A stretch of DNA of 64,000 nucleotides from Wenyingzhuangia aestuarii. Lineage in GTDB: Bacteria; Bacteroidota; Bacteroidia; Flavobacteriales; Flavobacteriaceae. Below are positions 18,476-27,659 of this stretch, one piece after another. A program made the translations under genes and the position numbers. Position 1 is the first letter of the stretch, and every line of letters begins with the position of its first letter. The notes beneath the pieces are model-generated. The model searched no databases and was not told the origin of the DNA. It saw only the letters and a program-made list of their open reading frames with translations. The stretch spans positions 124,001 to 188,000 of the forward strand of contig NZ_JAATJG010000002.1 of assembly GCF_011927765.1 (NCBI RefSeq), in the 5' to 3' direction.

Positions 18476-19541
18476 AACTTTAAACGTTATACAAGTTATA
18501 GATTCTTTGGCTGTGGGAGGAGCTGAAATGATGGCAGTTACTATCGCAAATGAATTAGTTGAAAGAGGAATAGACTCACACATATGTGTAACAAGGTGTA
18601 ATGGAGAATTAGCAAAAAAAATTGATAAAAAAGTAAAGTGTATTTATCTAGCAAAAAAAAGAAGTTTAGATATTAAGGCTTTTTTTAGACTAAAAAAATA
18701 CGTTAAAAAAAATACTATTAATATAGTACACGTGCATAGTACTTCGGTCTTTTTTTGCTTTATGCTAAAGTTGTTTTGTGTAAAACCAAAATATATATGG
18801 CATAATCATACAGGTATAAATACAGAATTGAAAAAGGGAGGTAAGTTTATTTTATTAAAATTTATTTTAAATTTCTATGACAATATAGTTAATGTATCTA
18901 AAGATTTAGATATTTGGACTAAATCAGTTTTAAAACTAAAAAAATCTGTATTTATAGCTAATTTCCCTTCTGTAAGTAAAGAAAAAAAGACTGAATTAAA
19001 ACTCAAAAAAAGTAACAAAATAATTATTCTAGCAGCAATTAGAAAAGAAAAAGATCATTTTAATTTAATTAGAGCTTTTAATTTGATACAAGATAAATAT
19101 CAAAATTGGTCATTACATATTGTAGGTAAAATTTATAATGATGTAGTGAGTGATGAGTTAATAAAGTATATTAAAGAGAATGATCTTGAAAAAAAAGTTT
19201 ATTTATACGGTACAGTATTAGATACTTCCTATGTACTTTCTCAATCAGATATAGCTGTATTATCTTCTTATTCCGAAGGGCTTCCAGTTTCTTTATTAGA
19301 GTATGGTTTAGCAGGCTTGCCTGTGGTAGTAACAAATGTGGGAGAGTGTAAAAATGTAGTTGGAGATAATGGGTTGGTTGTTGAAAAGAAAAATAGTAAA
19401 AGTCTGTCTTTAGCTTTAGAAAAGTATATTATAAATAATAACTTTAGAAAAGAAATGGGGCAGAAATTCCAACATCATGTTGATGAGAATTACTCAAAAA
19501 GTTCTTACTTTACAAATCTATTAAGCTTGTACAATCAATGA
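18468..19541 (+). CDS. GT4 family glycosyltransferase
   Basis: 357 residues. It begins with the common GT4 motif VIQVIDSLAVGGAEMMAVTI and contains VHVHSTSV, WHNHTGIN, ILAAIRKEKDHFNLIRAF and YGTVLDTSYVLSQSDI. The donor motif YSEGLPVSLLEYGLAGLPVV has an intact E-x7-E. The start overlaps the previous gene by 8 nt and the stop overlaps the next start by 4 nt (ATGA). A retaining cytoplasmic transferase. Confidence 0.88.
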   Translation: MSKTLNVIQVIDSLAVGGAEMMAVTIANELVERGIDSHICVTRCNGELAKKIDKKVKCIYLAKKRSLDIKAFFRLKKYVKKNTINIVHVHSTSVFFCFMLKLFCVKPKYIWHNHTGINTELKKGGKFILLKFILNFYDNIVNVSKDLDIWTKSVLKLKKSVFIANFPSVSKEKKTELKLKKSNKIIILAAIRKEKDHFNLIRAFNLIQDKYQNWSLHIVGKIYNDVVSDELIKYIKENDLEKKVYLYGTVLDTSYVLSQSDIAVLSSYSEGLPVSLLEYGLAGLPVVVTNVGECKNVVGDNGLVVEKKNSKSLSLALEKYIINNNFRKEMGQKFQHHVDENYSKSSYFTNLLSLYNQ

Positions 19542-20863
19542 TAAAAAATAGAACCTTACTTGTAGGAATCCATTTACTTGCAGGTTTTTTCTTAACTATT
19601 TCTATAGTTCCTAAGCTTGTTGCTATGGGAGTGTTAGTATATGCTTTGTTTGATATTTATGCTACTAAAAATAAGAACAATCAATCGTTTTTGTGGGCAG
19701 CTTATTTTGTGAGTGCAGAGGTGTTAATGAGAATGACGGGAGGGGCTGTTTTTTGGGAAATGGGTAAGTATGTCACTATGTTACTTCTCTTTTTAGGTCT
19801 TATGATAGAAGAAAAACACAAAGGTGTTCCCGTTGTTTTTTTAATGTATATTTTATTGTTGTTAGTGGGTGTCGCTTTTTCTAACATTCCTGCAGGATCT
19901 TCTATTAGAAAAGCAGTAGTTTTTAATTTAAGTGGTCCTATTACTTTGGGAGTTGCAGCAATGTATTTTTACAAACGAGATGTAGAGTATGAACGCTTTA
20001 AAGAAATATTATTTTTTTCACTGCTTCCTGTTTTATCTATGTTGGTGTTGTTATATTTTAGAACTCCAAGTTTGAAAGAAATTACGTTTGGTTCTTCAGC
20101 TAATTATAGTACTTCTGGTGGTTTTGGACCTAATCAAGTAGCTACTGCATTAGGGTTTGGAATTTTTTTAATGGCTACTTTATTATTGGTAAAGGAAAAA
20201 GTATCTGGTTATTTAGCAATTGATGTTTTGTTGCTTTTCTATTTAATTTATAGAGGTTTGTTAACTTTTTCTAGAGGGGGGATTTTAACTGGTTTTATTG
20301 CTTTTTTATTACTTTCTATATTCTATTTATATTCAAGAGGTAAAATATCATCTATATTAAAGTATATGGGAATGATGTTGTTTTTTTTGGTGTCTGTATG
20401 GATCTATAGTACTAATATAACAGGAGGAATGTTAGAAAATAGATATTTAGGACAAAATACAAAAGGTGAACAAAAAGAAGATATATCCTCGGGGAGAGTA
20501 AAGATTTTTGAGAACCAACTGGAAACATTTATGGAAAACCCAGTTTTTGGAATTGGTGTAGGTTCAGGTAAGTATGAGAGACTTGAAGAAGAAGGACATG
20601 TAACTGCAGCTTCTCATAATGAATTGAGTAGAATGTTAGAAGAGCACGGGCTAATAGGATTGTTTGCTTTGCTGTTACTTTTTTTTGCATCAACAATGAA
20701 TTTTTTTGAACAACCTCTTTACTTTAAAGGTTTTGTAGTAGCCTTTGCTACAATATGGTTTTTAACCATCAACCATTCCGCCATGCGTGTAGCTTTTCCA
20801 GGGTTTATCTATGGGCTAAGCTTGATTAATATTGTAAAAAGTGATCAAAAAAGGAGGCTATGA
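19538..20863 (+). CDS. Wzy/WaaL-type O-antigen polymerase or ligase
   Basis: 441-residue integral membrane protein with about ten to twelve hydrophobic segments. Features of the Wzy_C superfamily are FSRGGILTGFIAFLLLS, the short periplasmic loop with SSGRVKIFENQLETFMENPV leading to FGIGVGSGKYE, and SHNELSRMLEEHGLIGLFAL. It would join undecaprenyl-linked repeat units, or ligate glycan to lipid A core, on the periplasmic side. Wzy and WaaL cannot be separated from sequence alone. Its place among the transferases and the initiating phosphotransferase favours a polymerase. Confidence 0.82.
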   Translation: MIKNRTLLVGIHLLAGFFLTISIVPKLVAMGVLVYALFDIYATKNKNNQSFLWAAYFVSAEVLMRMTGGAVFWEMGKYVTMLLLFLGLMIEEKHKGVPVVFLMYILLLLVGVAFSNIPAGSSIRKAVVFNLSGPITLGVAAMYFYKRDVEYERFKEILFFSLLPVLSMLVLLYFRTPSLKEITFGSSANYSTSGGFGPNQVATALGFGIFLMATLLLVKEKVSGYLAIDVLLLFYLIYRGLLTFSRGGILTGFIAFLLLSIFYLYSRGKISSILKYMGMMLFFLVSVWIYSTNITGGMLENRYLGQNTKGEQKEDISSGRVKIFENQLETFMENPVFGIGVGSGKYERLEEEGHVTAASHNELSRMLEEHGLIGLFALLLLFFASTMNFFEQPLYFKGFVVAFATIWFLTINHSAMRVAFPGFIYGLSLINIVKSDQKRRL

Positions 20864-21879
20864 GAATTTTGTATTTAGGAAATGATTTGTCTAGATCATC
20901 AAAGTACCATAGCGCTTACGCAACATTAAAAAGCAACTTGATCAAAGAGGGTTATACAGTTTATACGGCATCTTCTAAAGAAAATCAATTGTTAAGGTTG
21001 TTAGATATGTTGTTTCATATTGTAAAATATAGGAATAAGATAGATTATGTTTTGATTGATACTTTTAGCACAAATGCTTTTTATTTTAGTTTTTTATGTG
21101 CTCAATTAGCACGATGCTATCAACTAAAATACATTCCCATTTTACATGGAGGAAATTTGCCTCAAAGAATTGAAAACTCTGTTTTTTTATCGAATTTGAT
21201 TTTTAATAACTCCTATAAAAATGTAGCTCCTTCTAATTATTTAAAGAAGGCTTTTCAAAAAAAAGGATACCCTTCTATTTTAATTCCAAATTCAATAGCA
21301 ATTGATTGCTATTTTTATAAGGAAAGGAGTGTTTTAGCACCTAAGCTTTTATATGTAAGAGCTTTTGCTAATATTTACAATCCTACAATGGCCATAGAGG
21401 TTTTTAAAAAACTTTTAGAAACAGAGCCTAGTGCTGAATTGTGCATGGTAGGACCTGATAGAGACGGAACGTTAGCTACGGTTTTAGAAGCAATTAAACA
21501 GAATAACTTAGAAGAAAAAGTGAAAATCACAGGAGTTTTACCTAAAGAAGAATGGCATCAATTGTCTGTAGACTATGATATTTTCATCAACACAACCAAT
21601 GTTGACAATACTCCCGTAAGTTTAATAGAAGCTATGGCTTTAGGTATGCCTATTGTGTCTACCAATGTGGGGGGGATTCCTTATTTAATGGAAGATGGTA
21701 GTGATGGAATACTTGTCAATCCAAACTCGGTAACCGAAATGTATGATGGAATTGTTTCTTTATTAGAGGATAGCAGTAAAGCCAATTTATTGTCTAAAAA
21801 TGGAAGAGCAAAAGCAGCACAATTAGATTGGTCTTTTGTGAGTCAGGAATGGAAAAAAGTGCTAGGACATGTTGAGTAA
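20860..21879 (+). CDS. GT4 family glycosyltransferase
   Basis: 339-residue GT-B enzyme. It begins MRILYLGNDLSRSSKYHSAY, has LHGGNLPQRIENS, LIPNSIAIDCY and MVGPDRDG. In the donor site NVDNTPVSLIEAMALGMPIV the first position of E-x7-E is Asp, as in the GT4 gene at 5157. It overlaps the polymerase gene by 4 nt and the following adenylate-forming enzyme gene by 11 nt. Confidence 0.86.
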   Translation: MRILYLGNDLSRSSKYHSAYATLKSNLIKEGYTVYTASSKENQLLRLLDMLFHIVKYRNKIDYVLIDTFSTNAFYFSFLCAQLARCYQLKYIPILHGGNLPQRIENSVFLSNLIFNNSYKNVAPSNYLKKAFQKKGYPSILIPNSIAIDCYFYKERSVLAPKLLYVRAFANIYNPTMAIEVFKKLLETEPSAELCMVGPDRDGTLATVLEAIKQNNLEEKVKITGVLPKEEWHQLSVDYDIFINTTNVDNTPVSLIEAMALGMPIVSTNVGGIPYLMEDGSDGILVNPNSVTEMYDGIVSLLEDSSKANLLSKNGRAKAAQLDWSFVSQEWKKVLGHVE

Positions 21880-23149
21880 GTTCATCTTTAATATGGGGCA
21901 ACAATTAAGAAATCCATCCATCCAAAAATGGTTTGATTTTTTAAAAACTTCTGAGAACTGGTCTATTGAAGAGTTAGAAGTTTATCAACTAGAAAAATTA
22001 AAAGAATTGTTGAGTTTTGCTTATGAAAATTCAGATTTTTATAAAAGGTTGTTTGATGATCATAATATTTTGTTAAAGGATATACAATCTCTGTCAGACC
22101 TTAGTAAAATTCCTACCATTGAGAAGCAAGATTTGTTGCAATTCAATCATGAAATTCATACTCAAAACACGTACAAGACTTTAAAAGCAACAACTTCAGG
22201 TAGCTCAGGAGAATCTCTAGTTTTTCAGAGAGAAGAAGCTACAGATTCTTTTAATAGAGCTTCCATTTTTAGAGGTTATAGTTGGTATGATGTACAGCCT
22301 TGGGATAAAAACGGTTATTTCTGGGGATTTAATTTTAGTTGGAAACAAAAACTAAAAACGAAAATCTTAGATGTGTTACAAAACAGATTTAGAATTTTTA
22401 GTTATGATAAAAATTCGTTTGAAGCCTTTGTGAATAAATTGGGTACAGCCACTTATTTACACGGATATTCATCTATGATTTACCAAACTGCCAAGTTGGT
22501 GAATGAAAGAAATTTGGCAAAACCGAAACATATCAAATTAGTAAAAGGAACTAGTGAAAAGATTTTTGAGAAGTATCAAGAAGAAGTAAAAAAAGCTTTT
22601 GGAGTTCCTATGGTTAGTGAATATGGAGCTACGGAATCTGGAATTATTGCTTTTGAATGTCCGGAAGGAAACATGCATTTAAACATGGAAGGTGTTTTGG
22701 TTGAAGAAATCAATCATGAAATTGTAGTAACCAATCTACAAATGAAATCTTTTCCCATTATTAGATATAAATTAGGAGATTATATTTCTTTGGAAAAGGA
22801 TGATTATCAATGTAACTGTGGAAGAGCTCATAAAGTTTTAAAAGAAGTTACGGGTAGAGTAGGTTCTAACGTATACGGAAAACAAGAAATATATCCTAGT
22901 TTGTATTTTTATTATATTTTTAAAAATTTAGTAAAAACTTATGGACTTAAATTAAATTATCAGGTTCATCAATCTAAAAAAGGATTTTTAATTTTTACTA
23001 TAGAACAGCAATTAGAAGCTCAGGATTTAATTTATTTGGAAAAAGAAATCAGAAAATATTTTAAAAATGATGTGAATTTCGAAATTCATTCCAATCAAAC
23101 CCTACTATCAACAAAAGGAAAATTCAAGAGTTTTATTTCCAAATTATAA
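21869..23149 (+). CDS. CapK/PaaK-like adenylate-forming enzyme
   Basis: 426 residues related to phenylacetate-CoA ligase and the CapK proteins of capsule loci. The phosphate-binding loop is ATTSGSSGES near residue 108-117, the ATP motif is EYGATESGIIAFECP, and HLNMEGVLVE and PIIRYKLGDY follow. Members encoded in polysaccharide clusters are thought to activate a carboxylic acid for attachment to the glycan; the acid here is unknown. Four cysteines (ECPEG and CNCGRAH) may bind a metal. It overlaps its upstream neighbour by 11 nt. Confidence 0.8.
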   Translation: MLSKFIFNMGQQLRNPSIQKWFDFLKTSENWSIEELEVYQLEKLKELLSFAYENSDFYKRLFDDHNILLKDIQSLSDLSKIPTIEKQDLLQFNHEIHTQNTYKTLKATTSGSSGESLVFQREEATDSFNRASIFRGYSWYDVQPWDKNGYFWGFNFSWKQKLKTKILDVLQNRFRIFSYDKNSFEAFVNKLGTATYLHGYSSMIYQTAKLVNERNLAKPKHIKLVKGTSEKIFEKYQEEVKKAFGVPMVSEYGATESGIIAFECPEGNMHLNMEGVLVEEINHEIVVTNLQMKSFPIIRYKLGDYISLEKDDYQCNCGRAHKVLKEVTGRVGSNVYGKQEIYPSLYFYYIFKNLVKTYGLKLNYQVHQSKKGFLIFTIEQQLEAQDLIYLEKEIRKYFKNDVNFEIHSNQTLLSTKGKFKSFISKL

Positions 23150-23151
23150 GT

Positions 23152-23901
23152 ATGACAAATCAGCCTTTAGTTTCTATTATTACACCTAGTTATAATTCTG
23201 AAAATTTTATTTCAGAGACCATAAACAGTGTTTTAAAGCAAACGTATCAAAATTGGGAGTTGCTAATTACCGATGATGGTTCTACAGATAGTTCTACAAA
23301 AATTATTAAGAATTTTATAGAACAAGATTCAAGAATTCAGTTATTTACGATTCAAAACGGCGGAGCTGCTGTAGCAAGAAATAATTCTATAAAAAATGCC
23401 AAGGGGATTTATATAGCTTTTTTGGACAGTGATGATCTTTGGTTGCCTACAAAACTAGAGAAACAGATTGCTTTTATGGAAAGGAATAAGTATGCCATTA
23501 GTTATACTTCTTACCAAAGAATGTCGGAAATAGGAATGTTGTTAAATGATGAGGTGTCTATTTTTAAAAGAGTTAGTTATGCAGATATGTTAACATCCAA
23601 TAAAATAGGTTGCTTAACAGCTATTTACAGTACTGAAATTTTGGGTAAAGTATACATGCCTCTTATTAGGAAGAGACAAGATTATGCTTTATGGTTAAAA
23701 ATTTTAAAGAGAACTCCATATGCATTTGGGTTAGATGAGGTTTTAGCAACGTATAGAATTCGAGAAGCTTCTTTGTCTGCCAAAAAAACAGAAATGTTAA
23801 AATGGAACTGGTTGTTGTTTAGAAAGGTAGAAAAGAAAAGTGTTTTAAGCTCTTTTTATTATGTTTTATATAATGTTTATTATAAATTAATGCATAAGTA
23901 A
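23152..23901 (+). CDS. GT2 family glycosyltransferase
   Basis: 249 residues, a compact GT2 with all main motifs: VSIITPSYNSENFISETINS, ITDDGSTDSS, GGAAVARNNSIKNAKG and the metal-binding LDSDDLWLPTKLEKQ. QDYALWLKILKR marks the acceptor side. It is close to the bacterial transferases that add the second sugar to the undecaprenyl-diphosphate-linked monosaccharide, and the next gene encodes the initiating phosphotransferase, which fits that role. It starts 2 nt after the CapK-like gene. Confidence 0.9.
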   Translation: MTNQPLVSIITPSYNSENFISETINSVLKQTYQNWELLITDDGSTDSSTKIIKNFIEQDSRIQLFTIQNGGAAVARNNSIKNAKGIYIAFLDSDDLWLPTKLEKQIAFMERNKYAISYTSYQRMSEIGMLLNDEVSIFKRVSYADMLTSNKIGCLTAIYSTEILGKVYMPLIRKRQDYALWLKILKRTPYAFGLDEVLATYRIREASLSAKKTEMLKWNWLLFRKVEKKSVLSSFYYVLYNVYYKLMHK

Positions 23902-23935
23902 TTCCTTATATTTACCCGATAATATTTAGTTAAGT

Positions 23936-25321
23936 ATGGCTTTAAAAACAAAATTGTATTTATCAGAAAGAATTGTCTTACTTAGAATTATAGATGTTCT
24001 GTTTATTGGAGTGGGGTTGATGCTTTCTAGTTTATTCTTAAATTTTAAATATTTAAACTTATTACATGCTCCAATATCTATAAACACCATTGTTTTAATG
24101 GTGTATTATTTGGTCTGTGCACAGGTTTTTCAAATGTACAGTTTAAGGGATTCTGCAAGTAGGTTTCAGACCGTTAGAAATTTGTTTATAACTACCTGTG
24201 TGTGCTCTTTATTATATTTATATACTCCAATATTAACTCCAGTTCTTCCTTCTAATAGAATAGATATTCTAATTTTTTATGCTACCATTTTTCTATCTGT
24301 TTTTTTATGGAGAAATATTTACATTTTCACAATTTCTAAAAGACAGTTTTACAAGCATATATTATTGGTTGGAGGGAATAAAGAAGTTTTAACTGATATG
24401 TATTTTCATGCAGGAACTTATGCTAGAGATAATGCTATTGTTGGCTATATATCAGAAGAACCACTTGAGAACAATAATAGTTTTTTAGATGTTGAAACTA
24501 CGGATTTAAACAGAGTGATAGAAAATAATGATGTGAAAGAATTAGTAATATCATTAACCGGGTTTTCTGAAGAAAGTATTGGTATTTTAAATCAGAAATT
24601 AGCACGTGTTTTTGAGCAAGGAATTAATATTGTTAATTATGAGGATTACATAGAAAGAATTACACAGTGTGTGCCAGAAAACAACTTAACTCAATACTTT
24701 TATAAATATTTTAATTTTAGTGAAAACCATGAGAATCGACTTTATTTAGCGGTTTTAAGACTTATAGATATAGTTGCAGGAATTATTGGTTTAGCCTCGT
24801 TACTATTGTTTTTACCCTTGGTTTTATTAGGAAATTTAGCAGGTAATAGAGGACCTCTTTTTTACGCACAAGAACGAGTGGGTAGAAAAGGAAAAATATT
24901 TAAAATTGTGAAGTTGAGAAGTATGGTAAATGGTGCTGAAAAAAATGGAGCACAATGGGCTGTTAAAAATGATAGTAGAATTACTCGCTTTGGTAAGTTT
25001 TTAAGAAAAACCAGGCTAGATGAAATTCCTCAGTTTTGGAATATTTTAAAAGGAGAAATGAGTTTAATTGGACCAAGACCAGAAAGACCTGAGTTTGTTA
25101 AAGAATTGGAAAAAGAAATTCCTTTATACGGAATTAGAAACGTAATTAAACCAGGATTAACAGGTTGGGCACAAGTTATGTATCCTTATGCAGCTACTAT
25201 AGAAGAGCAACAAAAAAAATTGAGATACGACTTGTATTATATTAAAACTAGAAGTTTGTATTTAGATTTTAAAATTGTAATTAAAACCATTAACACCGTT
25301 TTATACTTTAAAGGTCAGTAA
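23936..25321 (+). CDS. Undecaprenyl-phosphate sugar phosphotransferase (WcaJ/ExoY-type)
   Basis: 461 residues. It transfers a sugar-1-phosphate to undecaprenyl phosphate and so starts repeat-unit synthesis at the inner membrane. There are four N-terminal membrane helices, a Rossmann-like CoA-binding region (ILLVGGNKEV), a fifth hydrophobic hairpin near 275 and the catalytic domain: ERVGRKGKIFKIVKLRSM, RITRFGKFLRKTRLDEIPQF, LIGPRPERPEF and PGLTGWAQV. It closes the glycan operon. Its last 21 nt overlap the 3' end of the convergent DUF4105 gene. Confidence 0.92.
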   Translation: MALKTKLYLSERIVLLRIIDVLFIGVGLMLSSLFLNFKYLNLLHAPISINTIVLMVYYLVCAQVFQMYSLRDSASRFQTVRNLFITTCVCSLLYLYTPILTPVLPSNRIDILIFYATIFLSVFLWRNIYIFTISKRQFYKHILLVGGNKEVLTDMYFHAGTYARDNAIVGYISEEPLENNNSFLDVETTDLNRVIENNDVKELVISLTGFSEESIGILNQKLARVFEQGINIVNYEDYIERITQCVPENNLTQYFYKYFNFSENHENRLYLAVLRLIDIVAGIIGLASLLLFLPLVLLGNLAGNRGPLFYAQERVGRKGKIFKIVKLRSMVNGAEKNGAQWAVKNDSRITRFGKFLRKTRLDEIPQFWNILKGEMSLIGPRPERPEFVKELEKEIPLYGIRNVIKPGLTGWAQVMYPYAATIEEQQKKLRYDLYYIKTRSLYLDFKIVIKTINTVLYFKGQ

Positions 25322-26431
25322 AATTTGGTTTATATAGATGCTAGCAATGGTGATTGCTAATATATAAATGCTTGTATTGAATTGTTGAAAACCAACGAAT
25401 CCAATAATTAAGAAAGCTATAAATTGTAGGATTCCCATATAGCTTACTATTGTTTTTAAGCTGTTTTTAATAAAAGGAAATAGAAATAATAACGGACTAG
25501 CCCATAAAATATTCATATTCATTTTAGTAGTGCTGTGCTCTGTTAAAAACCATAAGCTAAACACAACCAATCCAAGAATTCCATATAAAAGGCTTAGTGT
25601 AGAAATCCAAGCTTTTTTCTTTTTTACAAGACTAAACAAAGTAAAACTAAAAAGGAGTAAAGCTATAAATAACGGACTTACAAAAAAGTTTGTTTTGCTG
25701 CTTTTTAGATTGTAATCTGGCAAAACATAATTTTCTTTTTCAATAAGTTTAGATCCATTTAAACGACTGTTTTTAAACCCGCTGTAAACATAATCCGGTA
25801 AAAACATATATTGCTTTAAACTCGCTTTTTTGTCTATTACAGAGCCTAAAGCCAAATCAATACCAAACTTAGCCCAAGAGTTTGGTACCAAGTATAAATG
25901 AATAAGTTCTCTATGGGTTAAATCTTTAGGGAAGTCTGTATAATCAAAATCCACTTTACCAATACTTTTTTCTATAACTTCGTGCATTTTGGTAGCACAA
26001 TTATCGTAGAAAAAGTCATACTGATAATCTTTGTTTTCTGGCAAAGCATTCCATTCCAAATAGTCAAATACTTTCTGGTTTTGCTCTTTTGTTAAGTTTA
26101 AGGTTTGTGCTTTTACCCATCTATTTTCTTTGTAATAGGTATAAGGAAAGTATTTAAATTCATAACTACTTAGTTGATATAACAACTTCCCTTGACAAAA
26201 TTTTAAATAAAAATTAGGAGTGTTAAAATCAAAAGTTCCGTAGTTGTAAACTCTATCTAAATTGTTGGCAGTATCTTTTACTCTAATAGCACTGTGTCCA
26301 AATGATGAATACAATTCATTCTGACCAGGAGCACAGGTTAAAATGCTGATTTCTGCCTTAGGAGATAGTTGAGTTTTTTTTTGTGCAAATAAAGAAAGTG
26401 TAAAAAAGAATAGGATGTATAATGATTTCAT
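25301..26431 (-). CDS. DUF4105 membrane protein
   Basis: 376 residues with a signal peptide (LYILFFFTLSLFAQ). The DUF4105 domain follows, with LTCAPGQNELYSSFGHSAIRV and DFFYDNCATKMHEVI: the conserved His and Cys are those of a papain-like/NlpC-related fold, as in the N-terminal domain of Lnb lipoprotein acyltransferases. Four or five hydrophobic helices fill the last 130 residues. It is likely an envelope enzyme acting in the periplasm; its substrate is unknown. The ATG overlaps the stop of the upstream PorV-like gene by one base, so the two are co-transcribed. Confidence 0.75.
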   Translation of the reverse strand: MKSLYILFFFTLSLFAQKKTQLSPKAEISILTCAPGQNELYSSFGHSAIRVKDTANNLDRVYNYGTFDFNTPNFYLKFCQGKLLYQLSSYEFKYFPYTYYKENRWVKAQTLNLTKEQNQKVFDYLEWNALPENKDYQYDFFYDNCATKMHEVIEKSIGKVDFDYTDFPKDLTHRELIHLYLVPNSWAKFGIDLALGSVIDKKASLKQYMFLPDYVYSGFKNSRLNGSKLIEKENYVLPDYNLKSSKTNFFVSPLFIALLLFSFTLFSLVKKKKAWISTLSLLYGILGLVVFSLWFLTEHSTTKMNMNILWASPLLFLFPFIKNSLKTIVSYMGILQFIAFLIIGFVGFQQFNTSIYILAITIASIYINQILLTFKV

Positions 26432-27513
26432 TATCTCATTTCGTTAAGTTCTATTTTTATAGAAAAGATGTTAGAGTAGTTAACTCCAGAACTAGCTCCA
26501 ACGTTTGTTAACGCATAATCTAGGTGAATTTTTTTAAATATAATTCCCATTCCCAAACTAGGTTCTAAAGTCACAGTTTCTGAATAGTCAAAATCTATTT
26601 CTCTTTGAATATTACCTAAACCAGCTCTAAAATAGGTTCTGTTTTTATACCCTAATTCCAATCCTAAGTTAGGAGAAAAACTAGCGTATTTAGATGAAAA
26701 TAAATCGTTTGTTTCTATAAATCTACCAATCAAATCAATAGAAGCTAATAAAGAATATTTTTCATTTAGTTGTCCTGAATAAGAAGCTCCTATCTGAAAT
26801 TTAGGAAGTGTTAATTCATATTTATCTGGAGCGATTTGATTTTGTCCAGCTTCTTGAGTTTGTGCATTTGCAATAGCATCAAAAATAGCATCATCAACAG
26901 TCCATGCTGTAAAAGTAGTGGTTACATCACGTATGACAGCTCCTAATTTAATTGCTTTCCATTGGTATTGAGCACCAATGTCAAAACCAAAACCATTTGC
27001 TTGTGCAAAACCACCAATATTTCTTCGGATTATTTTTCCGTTTACTCCAACGTTTAAATGCAATTTAGGAAAAGCTTTTGCCAAACTAAAAATAGCAGCA
27101 ACATCCGCACTAGAAAAAGCAGAAACATTGTTATAGTTTATGTTTCCGTTGCTATCTATTAAATTGGTTGTGTTTAAAATGTTATCAACTCCTAGTCTTA
27201 TAATAGAAATACTTATAGCTACTTCATCTCTTTCTACAGGCAAAGCTGCACCAAAATAATCATAACTACCAATTCCATTAAAAAGTGAATTGTGCATGGC
27301 TGCAAATTCAAAATCTTGTACCGTAATAATTCCTGCAGGGTTCCAATAACCAGCTTCTACTCCAGTAACAAAAGAAGATACAGATTTTCCCATAGCCATG
27401 GCTTTAGCACCAACACCAATGTTTAAAAATTCATTGGAATAGCTACGAACCAACTGAGCTTGAGTTGTTAAGGTTGTAATTAGTACTAGGGTTAGTATGT
27501 AATATTTCTTCAA
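26431..27513 (-). CDS. PorV/PorQ family outer-membrane beta-barrel protein
   Basis: 360 residues with a cleavable signal peptide ending TTQAQ. The mature start (GVGAKAMAMGKSVSSFVTGV then EAGYWNPAG) is the FadL-like signature shared by PorV and PorQ, proteins linked to type IX secretion in Bacteroidota. Alternating hydrophobic strands run to the end (SIKIELNEMR). Whether it is a true PorV that shuttles cargo to the attachment complex or a paralogue cannot be said. It forms a two-gene operon with the DUF4105 gene. Confidence 0.75.
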   Translation of the reverse strand: MKKYYILTLVLITTLTTQAQLVRSYSNEFLNIGVGAKAMAMGKSVSSFVTGVEAGYWNPAGIITVQDFEFAAMHNSLFNGIGSYDYFGAALPVERDEVAISISIIRLGVDNILNTTNLIDSNGNINYNNVSAFSSADVAAIFSLAKAFPKLHLNVGVNGKIIRRNIGGFAQANGFGFDIGAQYQWKAIKLGAVIRDVTTTFTAWTVDDAIFDAIANAQTQEAGQNQIAPDKYELTLPKFQIGASYSGQLNEKYSLLASIDLIGRFIETNDLFSSKYASFSPNLGLELGYKNRTYFRAGLGNIQREIDFDYSETVTLEPSLGMGIIFKKIHLDYALTNVGASSGVNYSNIFSIKIELNEMR

Positions 27514-27548
27514 AAGAGGTTTAGTTTCAATAATAACTTAAAAGTATA

Positions 27549-27556
27549 CAAATATA
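27549..27556 (-). promoter_or_regulatory. Candidate -7 box for the PorV-like operon
   Basis: On the minus strand this reads TATATTTG, a perfect TAnnTTTG box, 36 nt ahead of the start codon. I see no TTTG at the ideal 19-nt distance, so the -33 half is weak. Confidence 0.4.
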
Positions 27557-27604
27557 TTGTTTCAACTTTAAGAATAGAAGACAAATTTAAATTAACTTAT
27601 TTTA

Positions 27605-27634
27605 TTTAGTTACACAAAACTATGTTTAGATTTG
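27605..27634 (+). promoter_or_regulatory. Candidate promoter for pssA
   Basis: TAGATTTG at 27627-27634 is a perfect -7 box. TTTA at 27605-27608, 18 nt before it, is a near-match -33 box. The start codon is 26 nt past the -7 box. Confidence 0.45.
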
Positions 27635-27659
27635 CAGTTGTATAAAAAGTGAATATAAT

